Shown: piece by piece, positions 56,434-64,000 of the stretch
How the letters are laid out: each line of letters starts with the position of its first letter
Numbering within the stretch: position 1 is the first letter of the stretch
Origin: Burkholderiales bacterium
Lineage (GTDB): Bacteria > Pseudomonadota > Gammaproteobacteria > Burkholderiales > Burkholderiaceae_C
Reading direction: 5' to 3'
Length of the DNA: 64,000 bases
NCBI GenBank assembly: GCA_028868855.1
Contig: JAGWTR010000002.1
Coordinates: forward strand, 124,001-188,000
Notes under the pieces: model-generated
Seen by the model: the letters and a program-made list of their open reading frames with translations, nothing else
The model's database searches: none
Told to the model about the DNA's origin: nothing
Translations under genes and position numbers: made by a program

Positions 56434-56804
56434 GTCAGGCACCCCGCCCCTACCCAGACCATGTGCCCACGCTGACCGAAGTCATCGAGTTGGGGCCAGT
56501 GCCTCTCGCTGTGCCGGCGGTCATTTTGCCGGAGGCCCCGCCGCCGCCGTTGCCGCTGCCCTCGCCGTTGTCGTCAGCGGATTCGGACGTATCCGAGGCG
56601 CAGTTGACCCATCGCGTGCTGGTCGATGTTCAGCGTCAGATTGATTCCATGCTGGAGTTTCGCCTGCGCGAATCCATGCAGCCCCTCCTGGCTCAATTCA
56701 TCGAAACATTGATGCAGGATCTGCGTGATGAACTTTCCCGAACCATGCGCGATGTGGTGACGCGAGCCGTGGCCCAGGAGATGGCCAAGCTGCGAAACCG
56801 TTGA
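56430..56804 (+). CDS. Hypothetical protein downstream of holC
   Basis: 124 residues, not recognised. A Pro-rich N-terminal half (PEAPPPPLPLPSPL) is followed by an amphipathic helical C-terminus (LVDVQRQIDSMLEFRLRESM and MQDLRDELSRTMRDVV) that looks like a coiled coil. It has no signal peptide. The ATGA overlap with holC implies coupled translation and perhaps a link to replication, which is inference. Similar small proteins accompany holC in related genomes as far as I recall. Confidence 0.7.
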   Translation: MSQAPRPYPDHVPTLTEVIELGPVPLAVPAVILPEAPPPPLPLPSPLSSADSDVSEAQLTHRVLVDVQRQIDSMLEFRLRESMQPLLAQFIETLMQDLRDELSRTMRDVVTRAVAQEMAKLRNR

Positions 56805-56846
56805 CGGACATGAGTGATATTTTCGATCGACTATTTTGAGGTGGAC

Positions 56847-57992
56847 ATGATTCAACGCTTTACTGTGTTCCGCGTGGCTTTTGCTGCCGCGATGCTGACA
56901 ACCCTGTGCGGACCCTTGATGGCCCAGGCTCAAACCGTCGTCAGGATTGGTCATGTCGGGCCCGTGTCTGGGCCGCAGGCGCACTATGGGCGTGACAACG
57001 AAAACGGCGCGCGCATGGCCGTGGACGAACTCAACGCGCAAGGCGTGGTGATTGGCGGCAAGAAGCTGACGTTTGAATTGCTGGCCGAAGACGATGCTGC
57101 CGACCCTAAACAAGGCACGGCTGCGGCCCAGAAGCTGTGTGACGCCAAGGTCAATGGCGTGGTGGGGCATCTCAACTCCGGCACCACCATCCCGGCGTCC
57201 AAGATCTACAACCAGTGCGGTCTGCCCATGATCTCGCCATCGGCCACCAACCCCGATTTGACGACCTTCGGCTACAAAAACGTGTTTCGTCTGCTGGCCA
57301 ACGACAAGGCCCTGGGTGCAGGCCTGGCCCAGTACGCGGCCCAGACGCTCAAACTGAAAAAAGTGGCCATCATTGATGACCGCACCGCCTATGGCAAGGG
57401 TGTGGCTGAAGTCTTTCGCAAGACCGCCACCGAGCTGGGTCTGGAAGTGGTGAGCGACCAGTTCACCAATGACAAGGCGGTTGATTTCATGTCCATTCTC
57501 ACCTCCATCAAGAGCAAGAAGCCCGATGGCATCTTCTTTGGTGGCATGGACCCGCAGGCCGGGCCCATGTTGCGCCAGATGCAGCAACTGGGCCTGACCA
57601 AGACCTATCTGTTTGGCGGTGATGGCATTTGCACCGACAAGCTGATGGATCTGTCCAGCGGCGCAAGGACACTGGCCAATGTGGTCTGCGCGGTGGGCGG
57701 TGCCTCGATCGATAAGCTGCCCAGTGGCGCGGCGTGGCGCGCCAAATACGAGGCCAAGTTTCCGGGGCAGTTCCAGGTCTATTCGCCCTACACCTATGAC
57801 GCCACCATGGTGCTGGTGGATGCCATGAAACGGGCCGGGTCTACCGACCCCAAGGTCTACGGGCCCAAACTGAGAGAAACCAACTACCAAGGCGTGACCG
57901 CCAAAGTGCAGTTCGAAGCCAATGGCGAACTCAAGAACCCGGCCATGACGCTCTATGCCTATAAGAATGGCAAGAAGGTGGCCCTGAACTGA
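56847..57992 (+). CDS. Branched-chain amino-acid ABC transporter substrate-binding protein
   Basis: 381 residues of the LivJ/LivK type. The ATG at 56847 has GAGGTGG just upstream and a signal peptide cut after AQAQ. The mature part starts VVRIGHVGPVSGPQAHYG, with NGARMAVDELNAQG and GHLNSGTTIPASKIY as in the Leu/Ile/Val-binding group. No liv permease or ATPase genes are adjacent, so it must use a transporter encoded elsewhere. The true ligand may be another amino acid or amide. Confidence 0.9.
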   Translation: MIQRFTVFRVAFAAAMLTTLCGPLMAQAQTVVRIGHVGPVSGPQAHYGRDNENGARMAVDELNAQGVVIGGKKLTFELLAEDDAADPKQGTAAAQKLCDAKVNGVVGHLNSGTTIPASKIYNQCGLPMISPSATNPDLTTFGYKNVFRLLANDKALGAGLAQYAAQTLKLKKVAIIDDRTAYGKGVAEVFRKTATELGLEVVSDQFTNDKAVDFMSILTSIKSKKPDGIFFGGMDPQAGPMLRQMQQLGLTKTYLFGGDGICTDKLMDLSSGARTLANVVCAVGGASIDKLPSGAAWRAKYEAKFPGQFQVYSPYTYDATMVLVDAMKRAGSTDPKVYGPKLRETNYQGVTAKVQFEANGELKNPAMTLYAYKNGKKVALN

Positions 57993-58005
57993 GTCAAAGC
58001 CTTGC

Positions 58006-58011
58006 TACAAT
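58006..58011 (+). promoter_or_regulatory. -10 box (TACAAT) of tRNA-Ser
   Basis: TACAAT ends 10 bases before the tRNA, the same hexamer and spacing as at tRNA-Pro. No clear -35 element. Confidence 0.45.
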
Positions 58012-58021
58012 GGCGGGCTTC

Positions 58022-58113
<92 letters not shown>

Positions 58114-58118
58114 ACATG

Positions 58119-58150
58119 AGCCTAAGTGATTGATTCACTTAGGCTTTTTT
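58119..58150 (+). terminator. Intrinsic terminator after tRNA-Ser
   Basis: AGCCTAAGTGA and TCACTTAGGCT form a perfect 11-bp stem with a five-base loop, followed by a T-run. Confidence 0.92.
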
Positions 58151-58263
58151 GTTTTTGATGATGGATGATCTACCATTGTCTACCATTAAATTTCGTATTG
58201 ATTTGGCGGGCATTGGACGTCTTTGAACGTGAATCTGGCCGCCGATGACGGTGCCATCCGGAA

Positions 58264-58464
58264 TTACATGCTTCGGACCTGCTGCATCCCCCAGGTGTCG
58301 GCGCCTGGGCTCAGACCTGAGCTGCCCAGAAAAATCGTTCGTTTGCCGAACCGGTCGTTGACCTGATCCAGCGCAAGCATCAGCTTGGCACGGTCTCGCT
58401 GCTCGGTCGCCTGCCGCTCCCAGGCATAGATGCTCCGCAGTCCTTTCGCTGCCGCGTTGGCCAA
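58264..58464 (-). pseudogene. Remnant of an UmuC/ImpB-type DNA polymerase V C-terminus
   Basis: About 60 residues read RAKLMLALDQVNDRFGKRT, FLGSSGL and TWGMQQVRSM, the pattern of the DUF4113-type C-terminal end of UmuC/MucB proteins. A stop codon precedes the first codon in frame, and the final YTTR-like segment is missing, so only a fragment survives. Catalytic domains are absent. It lies between tRNA-Ser and the reductase gene and suggests decay of a former plasmid- or phage-type error-prone polymerase gene. Confidence 0.6.
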
Positions 58465-58502
58465 CCTTTACGGCAAGCTTCGCGTCCGCCGTGAACTGCC
58501 AG

Positions 58503-59165
58503 TTAGGCGTCCGCGCGACCTTGGCGCCGTAGAACCACGTGCGTGGCCTTCTCCGATGCGACGAATTCGACGCATTCGTATCCCAGGGCCCGCAAGTCCA
58601 CCCCTTCGAACAACCGCTCTCCACGGCCGAGCAGGACGGGTGCGATCGCAATGTGCAGTTCATCAATGAGGCTCTCGCGAAGATACTGCTGGATGGTGTT
58701 CGACCCACCGCCGACGCGCACGTCCATACTGCCGGCCGCCTCGCGTGCCCTTTCAAGTGCGTCGCGAACGCCGCCCGTGACGAAATGGAAGGTCGTACCG
58801 CCCTCCATTTCGATGGGTGGACGTGGATGATGCGTCAAGACGAAGACCGGCACGTGATACGGTGGATTGTCTCCCCACCAGCCTTTCCAGGCCATGTCCA
58901 GCCAGGGTCCACGAAGGGGGCTGAACATGTTCCTCCCGAGAATCCAAGCCCCCACATTCTCAAAGCCACGAGCGGCGAAGTCATCGTCAACCCCGGTCGT
59001 GCCGCCGTCCTTGCCGAACAAGGCCCGCTGGAAGGTGCGTGTTGGCCGTAACCACTGGTGCAGATCCGTCCCGCCCATGCCGAGCGGATGGTTGATGTCT
59101 TGATTGGGGCCTGCACCGTATCCGTCGAGCGAGATGGTGAAGCTATCAACGCGAACTTGTGTCAT
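58503..59165 (-). CDS. Dihydrofolate reductase-like (RibD C-terminal) family protein
   Basis: 220 residues. VDSFTISLDGYGAGPNQD opens as in the RibD_C/DHFR-like family, with WILGRNMF, VPVFVLTHHPRPPIEM, VRVGGGSNTIQQYL and IDELHIAIAPVLLGRGERLF following the NADPH-binding and substrate segments. Such stand-alone members are common in accessory regions and their substrates are unknown; they rarely act as true DHFR. The gene is complete and lies next to the UmuC remnant. Confidence 0.88.
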   Translation of the reverse strand: MTQVRVDSFTISLDGYGAGPNQDINHPLGMGGTDLHQWLRPTRTFQRALFGKDGGTTGVDDDFAARGFENVGAWILGRNMFSPLRGPWLDMAWKGWWGDNPPYHVPVFVLTHHPRPPIEMEGGTTFHFVTGGVRDALERAREAAGSMDVRVGGGSNTIQQYLRESLIDELHIAIAPVLLGRGERLFEGVDLRALGYECVEFVASEKATHVVLRRQGRADA

Positions 59166-59323
59166 CTTTTGCCTCCGCCTGGTTGCTGAACACCCCGTCA
59201 GGCTCGCTGAGTCCTCGCCGTACCTGAGTTCGCCTGCGCGCTCGTAGACGTGCAGGACAGCACCGCTCGTCGACTGCCGAAGGCCGTCGTGTCGAATGAA
59301 ATGTGAGGCGACACATGGGGATG

Positions 59324-59758
59324 CTACCGACGTGATTGATTCAGCGACACAGCCGCCGTCACCAGCGCCACAAGCGATGGTTCGTCGACCTCAACACCTT
59401 CTGTGAAGTCGATCGCACGGCGCACGTTGCCTTCCAGGCTTGAGTTGAACAACTGCGCGCCATCTTCTAGCGCGGCCCCTCTGGCAAACGTGAGCTTGAC
59501 GGCCTTCCTATAGGTCTCGCCTGTGCACACGATACCGGCGCAGGACCAGACCGGCACGTTCCACTTCCACTCTTCAACAATTGTGGGGTCGGCGCCTCGA
59601 ATCACGGCTCTGAGGCGAGCCAGCAGTGCGCCCCGCCAGTCATTGAGTTCTGCTATTCGGGCGTCAATCAGCTCTGCGGGTGATTTGCCGAGATCGGCCG
59701 CAGGGGTCGCTTTCGGTTGGCGGCTCGCTGAAGGCTGATTGCTTTGGCGGCTTGGCAC
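59324..59758 (-). CDS. DUF1801 domain protein
   Basis: 144 residues from a GTG at 59758, chosen because AAGGAG lies six bases upstream; earlier in-frame starts lack a site. It has LIDARIAELNDWRGALLARL, VEEWKWNVPVW and the cluster CTGETYRKAVKLTFARGA, typical of DUF1801 (YdhG-like). The function is unknown. The N-terminal 30 residues are low-complexity. It is on the same strand as the reductase gene, 158 bases upstream of it. Confidence 0.83.
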   Translation of the reverse strand: MPSRQSNQPSASRQPKATPAADLGKSPAELIDARIAELNDWRGALLARLRAVIRGADPTIVEEWKWNVPVWSCAGIVCTGETYRKAVKLTFARGAALEDGAQLFNSSLEGNVRRAIDFTEGVEVDEPSLVALVTAAVSLNQSRR

Positions 59759-60115
59759 TGAAATCTCCTTCTGTGGCGCCAACTCTGTGGTGCTGTCGAC
59801 TAATGGGTTGCGCTCCTGCGCATTTTTGCGGCATCCATGTGCCAGCCGACTTTCATGTGGTGTGAGGGACGGCAACCAACACGAAGGAGTCCGAAATGAA
59901 TGCTACAGCCGGTATTCAAAAGATTCAATCCAGCAGCGGTTGACCCGCCTGCCAACTTAGGGACAGGCTCGCCGCAAGCTCGGCGTGTGACATGCCCGGC
60001 ATTGGTGATGCCGCGCGCCTCCCCGATGCCTTGTTTTTGGAAGCTCCTTGACAGTCGTGCCGTACAGGTAGACAAGGCGGGTGTTGTACCTATCCGCATC
60101 TATATGGAGAACGAC
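59759..60115. other. 357-base intergenic region before the bacterioferritin-like gene
   Basis: This is the divergent space between the DUF1801 gene and the bacterioferritin-like gene. It contains a short frame with a strong ribosome site (59896-59943) and a TTGACA at 60048-60053 without a matching -10 box at normal spacing. Nothing else is recognised. Confidence 0.55.
59896..59943 (+). CDS. Possible 15-residue small ORF or truncated gene start
   Basis: ATG with AAGGAG six bases upstream, encoding MNATAGIQKIQSSSG and a stop. The ribosome site is better than most in the window, yet the frame is tiny. It could be a leader peptide for the gene at 60116 or the 5' stump of a lost gene. Confidence 0.3.
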   Translation: MNATAGIQKIQSSSG

Positions 60116-60571
60116 ATGGACGAGGCGAACAAGCAAGTGGCGATTGATGCCCTCAATCACATCATGGAGTTGGAGCTTGCTGGGGTCGTGCGTTACACGC
60201 ATTACTCTCTGATGGTCTACGGCTACAACCGCATCCCCATCGTTTCTTGGCTCAAGGCCAATGCACAGGAGGGACTTGCCCATGCCCACAAGGCCGGTGA
60301 GTTCGTGACCTTGCTGGGTGGTCACCCATCATTGAAGATCGGCGCCTTGCTCGAAACGGCCAAGCACGACATCGGTGACATTCTTCGTGAAAGCCTTGAG
60401 GTTGAGAAAACAGCGCTGGCTGCCTACTACCGATTGCTGTTGATCGCAGAAGGGCAGTCGGTGATGCTTGAAGAATATGCGCGCGAAATGATCGTGCTGG
60501 AAGAGTTGCACCTTGACGAGGTGAACAAGATGCTGCGCAAGCCCGGAGACATCGCACCCTTCACGAACTGA
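60116..60571 (+). CDS. Bacterioferritin-like / ferritin-like protein
   Basis: 151 residues from the ATG at 60116, with GGAG six bases upstream. It is a four-helix ferritin-like bundle: IMELELAGVVRYTHYSLMV on helix A, NAQEGLAHAHKAGEFVTLLG on helix B, and IVLEELHLDEVNKML at the C-terminus, giving several Glu/His residues suited to a di-iron site. The family stores iron or detoxifies peroxide. It converges on the HPF-like gene 16 bases away. A heme-binding Met as in true bacterioferritin is not certain. Confidence 0.87.
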   Translation: MDEANKQVAIDALNHIMELELAGVVRYTHYSLMVYGYNRIPIVSWLKANAQEGLAHAHKAGEFVTLLGGHPSLKIGALLETAKHDIGDILRESLEVEKTALAAYYRLLLIAEGQSVMLEEYAREMIVLEELHLDEVNKMLRKPGDIAPFTN

Positions 60572-60587
60572 CTCAACGATTTTTCGA

Positions 60588-60959
60588 TTATTCCAGGTCG
60601 CCTGCATCCTCGGGCGGTGTGAGTTTGACCGAGGCAGCGTCGCGCCGGGTGTCGTGTTTATCGATGGCGGTGGCCACGGCGCGCTGGAGCTTGCCCAGAG
60701 CACTCTGGATGGCTTGATGGGCCGACGGGGCGTGGCCCTTGACGACCACGGGTTCCAACCCCACCAAGCGGGCCTCTAATGTGCAGAGGATGTCGTCCGG
60801 GTTGGTCTTTGCATGGCTGACCGCATCGGTCACGTGGGCCTCGACGCGCGTGACGTACTCGCCAAAGCGATGCAGCGATTCCTTCACCACGGTCTCTAGG
60901 TATTCGGCCATGCCTTGGCGGCCATCGACATGGGTATCAGTGTTCAGCAAAACTTGCAT
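60588..60959 (-). CDS. HPF/RaiA-like ribosome-associated protein
   Basis: 123 residues. The core (MQVLLNTDTHVDGRQGMAEY, then VKESLHRFGEYVTRVEAHV) follows the beta-alpha-beta-beta-beta-alpha pattern of HPF/YfiA proteins, and NPDDILCTLEARL and AIQSALGKLQRAVATAIDKH fit the second half. It would bind the 30S decoding region and quiet ribosomes in stress or stationary phase. It may instead be a distant paralogue with another RNA target. Confidence 0.82.
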   Translation of the reverse strand: MQVLLNTDTHVDGRQGMAEYLETVVKESLHRFGEYVTRVEAHVTDAVSHAKTNPDDILCTLEARLVGLEPVVVKGHAPSAHQAIQSALGKLQRAVATAIDKHDTRRDAASVKLTPPEDAGDLE

Positions 60960-61075
60960 AGGGCGCTCGCTTTCAAAGTTGTCTGGCCAAGTGTAGACCG
61001 CCTTTGGGGCTGACGGACTGCCCAGCTGGCGTGTTCCACAGTGCCATGCGCTCGATTTGAGCGCCGCAGGTGCCG

Positions 61076-61927
61076 CTATGACGACGCCATCTGCCTGCGC
61101 AACTGCCGAGCGGCATCTTCGTCGCGGGCGTCATCAATTTCGCGCAGCACGCTGTGCAGGTCCACGGCCTTTTCGGGGCGTTTGAAATGGCCGCTCAACG
61201 CGGTATCGGGGTGCAGGGCGCCGGCCTCGTACAGCGACCAGATCTCCTGCCCATAGTTGGTGTTCAACAACTCCGGCGCAAAACGGCCAAAGTAGTGGCG
61301 CAGATTGGCCACATCGCGCTCCAGCATATTGGCTGCGTGGTTGTTGCCGGCGGCATCGACCGCCTGCGGCAGGTCGATGATGACCGGGCCGTCGCTGCTG
61401 ATCAGGATGTTGAACTCCGATAAGTCGCCATGGACCACACCCGCGCACAGCATGCGCACCACTTCCATCACCAGCGCCTGGTGATGGATGCGTGCCAGCT
61501 CTGGGGTGAAGGCCAGGTCATTGAGCCGTGGCGCCGCATCGCCGTCGTCGCCCGTCACCAACTCCATCAGGAGCACGCCCTCGAAGAAGTTGTATGGCTT
61601 GGGCACGCGCACGCCCGCAGCGGCCAGTCGGTATAGGGCATCCACTTCGGCGTTCTGCCAGGCTTCTTCCTGTGCCTGTCGCCCGAAGCGGGTACCTTTG
61701 GCCATGGCTCGGGCCTGGCGGCTGTTTTTGGTTTTGCGGTTTTCGGTGTAATCCACGGCCTGGCGAAAGCTGCGCTTATTGGCCTCTTTGTAAACTTTGG
61801 CACAGCGGATTTCGTCGCCGCAACGAACCACGAAGACCATGGCCTCCTTGCCACTCATCAACTGCCGCACGACGCCATCAATCAAGCCGTCTTCAATCAG
61901 TGGCTCAAGTCTTTTCGGGATTTTCAT
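61076..61927 (-). CDS. RIO1-family protein kinase (PA4780-like)
   Basis: 283 residues from the ATG at 61927 (MKIPKRLEPL). The nucleotide Lys lies in IRCAKVYKEANKRSF, the catalytic loop is HGDLSEFNIL, and the metal-binding IIDLPQAVD replaces DFG, as in RIO kinases. Bacterial members are poorly characterised; archaeal and eukaryotic RIO1 act in ribosome maturation. It lies near the HPF-like gene on the same strand, 116 bases apart. It is divergent from the transporter gene with 79 bases between the starts. Confidence 0.9.
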   Translation of the reverse strand: MKIPKRLEPLIEDGLIDGVVRQLMSGKEAMVFVVRCGDEIRCAKVYKEANKRSFRQAVDYTENRKTKNSRQARAMAKGTRFGRQAQEEAWQNAEVDALYRLAAAGVRVPKPYNFFEGVLLMELVTGDDGDAAPRLNDLAFTPELARIHHQALVMEVVRMLCAGVVHGDLSEFNILISSDGPVIIDLPQAVDAAGNNHAANMLERDVANLRHYFGRFAPELLNTNYGQEIWSLYEAGALHPDTALSGHFKRPEKAVDLHSVLREIDDARDEDAARQLRRQMASS

Positions 61928-62006
61928 GCCGCTATTGTGCGCGGGAAGGCGAAGGTGCGTGTCAAGGCGTGTATAAGCCCGATACCCATCAATAAGGACA
62001 GTCACG

Positions 62007-63308
62007 ATGCGCAACCATCACGTCAATGCAGTGAAGGGGAATTCACCCGCCACGGTGTTGTTTGCAAGTTTGATCGGCACGACGATCGAGTTTTTTGATT
62101 TCTACATCTACGCCACTGCGGCCGTTCTGGTTTTTCCAAAACTGTTTTTCCCGTCGTCCGATCCGGCGGCGGCGGTGCTGCAGTCGCTGGCGACGTTTGC
62201 CATCGCATTTTTTGCGCGGCCCGTGGGGTCCGCCGTGTTTGGCCACTTCGGTGATCGCATCGGGCGCAAAGCCACCTTGGTGGCGGCGCTCATGACCATG
62301 GGGATGTCGACCGTGCTCATTGGCTTGTTGCCAACCTATGCCGCGATCGGAACGCTCGCGCCCTTGTTGCTGGCTTTGTGTCGATTCGGGCAGGGCTTTG
62401 GCTTGGGCGGGGAATGGGGCGGTGCCGTTCTACTGGCCACCGAGAACGCACCACCTGGGAAGCGGGCCTGGTATGGGATGTTCCCGCAGCTGGGGGCTCC
62501 GATCGGGTTCTTCTTTTCTGGCGGCATTTTTCTGCTGTTGAGCGCGACGCTCACCGACGAACAGTTCTTCAGCTTTGGCTGGCGCATTCCATTTCTGGCC
62601 AGCGCTTTGCTGGTCCTGGTGGGTTTGTATGTTCGCTTGAAGATCACAGAGACGCCGGCATTCCAGAACGTTCTGGACAAGGAGGAGCGAGTCAAGATGC
62701 CGCTCATCAACGTGTTTCGCGACCATGGTCGCGTGCTGGTGCTGGGCACCTTCAGTGCCTTGGCAACCTTTGTGTTGTTTTACCTGATGACGGTGTTTGC
62801 CTTGAGTTGGGGCACGACGGCGCTGGGCTATTCGCGGCGCGAGTTTTTGCTGCTTCAATTGTTTGCCGTGCTGTTTTTCGCGCTGGCCATTCCCGTTTCG
62901 GCTGTGCTGGCCGACCGCTTTGGCCGCCGTCTGGTGCTGAGTCTCGTGTCGGCGGCCATTGCGCTGTTTGGCCTGCTCTGGGCGCCCATGTTCAGTGCGC
63001 ACAGCCTCACGCAGGTGGCCGTGTTCCTCGCGCTTGGCCTGGCCTTGATGGGGATGACCTATGGCCCCTTGGGTACGATGCTGTCGGAGCTATTTCCGAC
63101 CGAGGTGCGGTACACGGGCGCGTCGATGACGTTCAATCTGGCCGGTATATTGGGCGCATCACTGGCCCCCTATGCCGCCACTTGGCTGGCGACCAAATAT
63201 GGCCTCAGCCATGTTGGCTACTATCTGTCGCTCGCAGCCGTGCTGACCCTGGTGGCCTTGCTGCTGACCCGCACCAAGAAAGACTATTTCACCCAGTCCG
63301 AAGGCTGA
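62007..63308 (+). CDS. MFS transporter of the MHS (metabolite:H+ symporter) family
   Basis: 433 residues with 12 membrane helices. GTTIEFFDFYIYATAAVLVF opens helix 1 and FGHFGDRIGRKATLV is the loop 2-3 signature, typical of the ProP/KgtP/ShiA group. AAGGAC precedes the ATG. The substrate, probably an organic acid or osmolyte, cannot be read from the sequence. Its last 20 bases overlap the ParB-like gene on the other strand. Confidence 0.9.
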   Translation: MRNHHVNAVKGNSPATVLFASLIGTTIEFFDFYIYATAAVLVFPKLFFPSSDPAAAVLQSLATFAIAFFARPVGSAVFGHFGDRIGRKATLVAALMTMGMSTVLIGLLPTYAAIGTLAPLLLALCRFGQGFGLGGEWGGAVLLATENAPPGKRAWYGMFPQLGAPIGFFFSGGIFLLLSATLTDEQFFSFGWRIPFLASALLVLVGLYVRLKITETPAFQNVLDKEERVKMPLINVFRDHGRVLVLGTFSALATFVLFYLMTVFALSWGTTALGYSRREFLLLQLFAVLFFALAIPVSAVLADRFGRRLVLSLVSAAIALFGLLWAPMFSAHSLTQVAVFLALGLALMGMTYGPLGTMLSELFPTEVRYTGASMTFNLAGILGASLAPYAATWLATKYGLSHVGYYLSLAAVLTLVALLLTRTKKDYFTQSEG

Positions 63309-64000
63309 GTGTCTGGGCGGTCAGCCTGGCCACTTGCGCAGTCAGTTCGGCGTTCTCGGCGGTCAGATCCTTGATGGTCTGCTTCATGCGGACCACCTGG
63401 GTTGCCAGGTCGTCGTCCCAGGGCGCGTCCGTTGCGGGTCCGTTCTCCGGGGCCTGCCTTGCGTCAGGGGCAACCACGGAGGTGCGCTTCGTGGCCTTGG
63501 CCTCGCGCACCTGCCTGGCCGCCTGCTGCAACTCCTTGCGCCCCCCGGCGACGGCGGCGATTTGCGCATCCTGAGGCAGTGAGGCCACGGCGGCTGCGGC
63601 GTTGATCGAGATCTCGCCTGACTTCACGGCGGCCACCAGTTCAGGCACCGCCGCCTTCTGGATCTTCTCGATCTGGCTGACGGTGTTGCTACTGATGCGC
63701 GCTGCCTTGGCCAGGGCCTCGCGGGTGGTCAGCGGCTCGGCGGGTTTGATCGCAGCGTGCTCCGCCGCCTCGGTCGCATCCGCAGTCGACAGGGCTGGCG
63801 ATGCCTGGTTCTGTGCCGCGAGAATGTCCTTCTTGCGCAAGGCCAGCACGCCACGCTGAAAGTCAGACACGCTGCGACGCCCCAGGTGCTGGTCGATCAT
63901 CCACAGGTGCACGTCGTCCATCGACTTGAACCGGGTGTTCTGCACCGTCTGGAACGCTAGGCCATGCTTTTGGCAGATGCCATGGCGGTTGTGCCCATCC
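63289..64000 (-). CDS. ParB-like plasmid/partition-type protein, 5' end cut by window
   Basis: At least 237 residues; the frame is open to the right edge, where it reads DGHNRHGICQKHGLAFQTVQ, resembling the end of a ParB-type nuclease domain. Then come LWMIDQHLGRRSVSDFQRG, an HTH-like block (TTREALAKAARISSNTVSQI, then AVKSGEISINAAAAVASL) and a C-terminal coiled coil (IKDLTAENAELTAQVARL). Such proteins belong to plasmids and integrative elements. A GTG at 63945 is internal, not the start. It may mark the edge of an integrated element beyond the window. Confidence 0.8.
   Translation of the reverse strand, partial: DGHNRHGICQKHGLAFQTVQNTRFKSMDDVHLWMIDQHLGRRSVSDFQRGVLALRKKDILAAQNQASPALSTADATEAAEHAAIKPAEPLTTREALAKAARISSNTVSQIEKIQKAAVPELVAAVKSGEISINAAAAVASLPQDAQIAAVAGGRKELQQAARQVREAKATKRTSVVAPDARQAPENGPATDAPWDDDLATQVVRMKQTIKDLTAENAELTAQVARLTAQTLSLRTG

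Noticed and set aside
58139-58756. Minus-strand frame spanning the tRNA-Ser downstream region
   Set aside because: It runs antiparallel across the terminator and out of frame with both the UmuC remnant and the reductase; composition is not protein-like.
60048-60053. TTGACA as a promoter for the bacterioferritin-like gene
   Set aside because: No acceptable -10 box at 16-18 bases downstream.

Overview
The window reads as a contiguous piece of a GC-rich (roughly 60%) betaproteobacterial chromosome, most likely order Burkholderiales and family Comamonadaceae. The grounds are gene order and protein style: lptF-lptG divergent from pepA-holC, an sbp-cysT-cysW-cysA sulfate operon with CysB-type LysR regulators, a FimV-like protein, a fused AAK-GNAT ArgA, HrpA, and an Entner-Doudoroff edd-eda pair divergent from pgl. 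Genus cannot be fixed from the sequence alone. Coding density is high. I recognise no transposase, complete prophage, rRNA gene or CRISPR array.

Layout. 1-4606: the end of a phosphoglycolate phosphatase, a thioredoxin-like protein, and sugar-acid catabolism (eda, edd, pgl). 4704-13897: the least ordinary block. An isoprenylcysteine-methyltransferase-like membrane protein and a BAHD-type acyltransferase lie on the plus strand, converging on a minus-strand operon of a GT1 glycosyltransferase, an HlyD/MacA-type adaptor, an ABC ATPase, two FtsX-type permeases and a large secreted alpha/beta hydrolase. It looks like an uncharacterised make-and-export locus for an acylated or glycosylated small molecule or lipid. 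14371-16778: a circularly permuted ATP-grasp protein with an alpha-E protein. 16786-25914: YggX, ArgA, an acyl-CoA synthetase, an amidase and HrpA. 26038-30786: a DUF3617 protein, tRNA-Pro, a hydrolase, a metal-binding chaperone, tRNA-Arg and two adjacent acyl-CoA dehydrogenases. 30799-37887: a CysB-like regulator, a diguanylate cyclase, a Tas-like aldo-keto reductase, a solitary sulfate-binding protein and a class A PBP.

37931-46966 joins a metal P-type ATPase, a nitroreductase-fold protein, a split YeeE/YedE pair, a FadL-type porin and the sulfate operon, so sulfur uptake dominates. 47085-57992 holds an unknown protein, an enoyl-CoA hydratase, a FimV-like protein, a CbiX-CysB pair, LptG/LptF, PepA, HolC and a branched-chain amino-acid binding protein. 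From tRNA-Ser (58022) to the right edge the content becomes more accessory: an UmuC C-terminal remnant, a RibD/DHFR-like reductase, a DUF1801 protein, a bacterioferritin-like protein, an HPF-like protein, a RIO kinase, an MHS-type transporter, and a ParB-like gene cut by the window end that may mark an integrated element.

How the genes work together. Sulfate taken up by Sbp-CysTWA needs siroheme for sulfite reduction, which fits a CbiX chelatase co-transcribed with a CysB-like regulator. LptF/G export lipopolysaccharide. The acyl-CoA synthetase, dehydrogenases, hydratase and FadL-type porin suggest an organism that uses fatty or aromatic acids. Functions are assigned from motifs and family resemblance read by eye; no database search was run.
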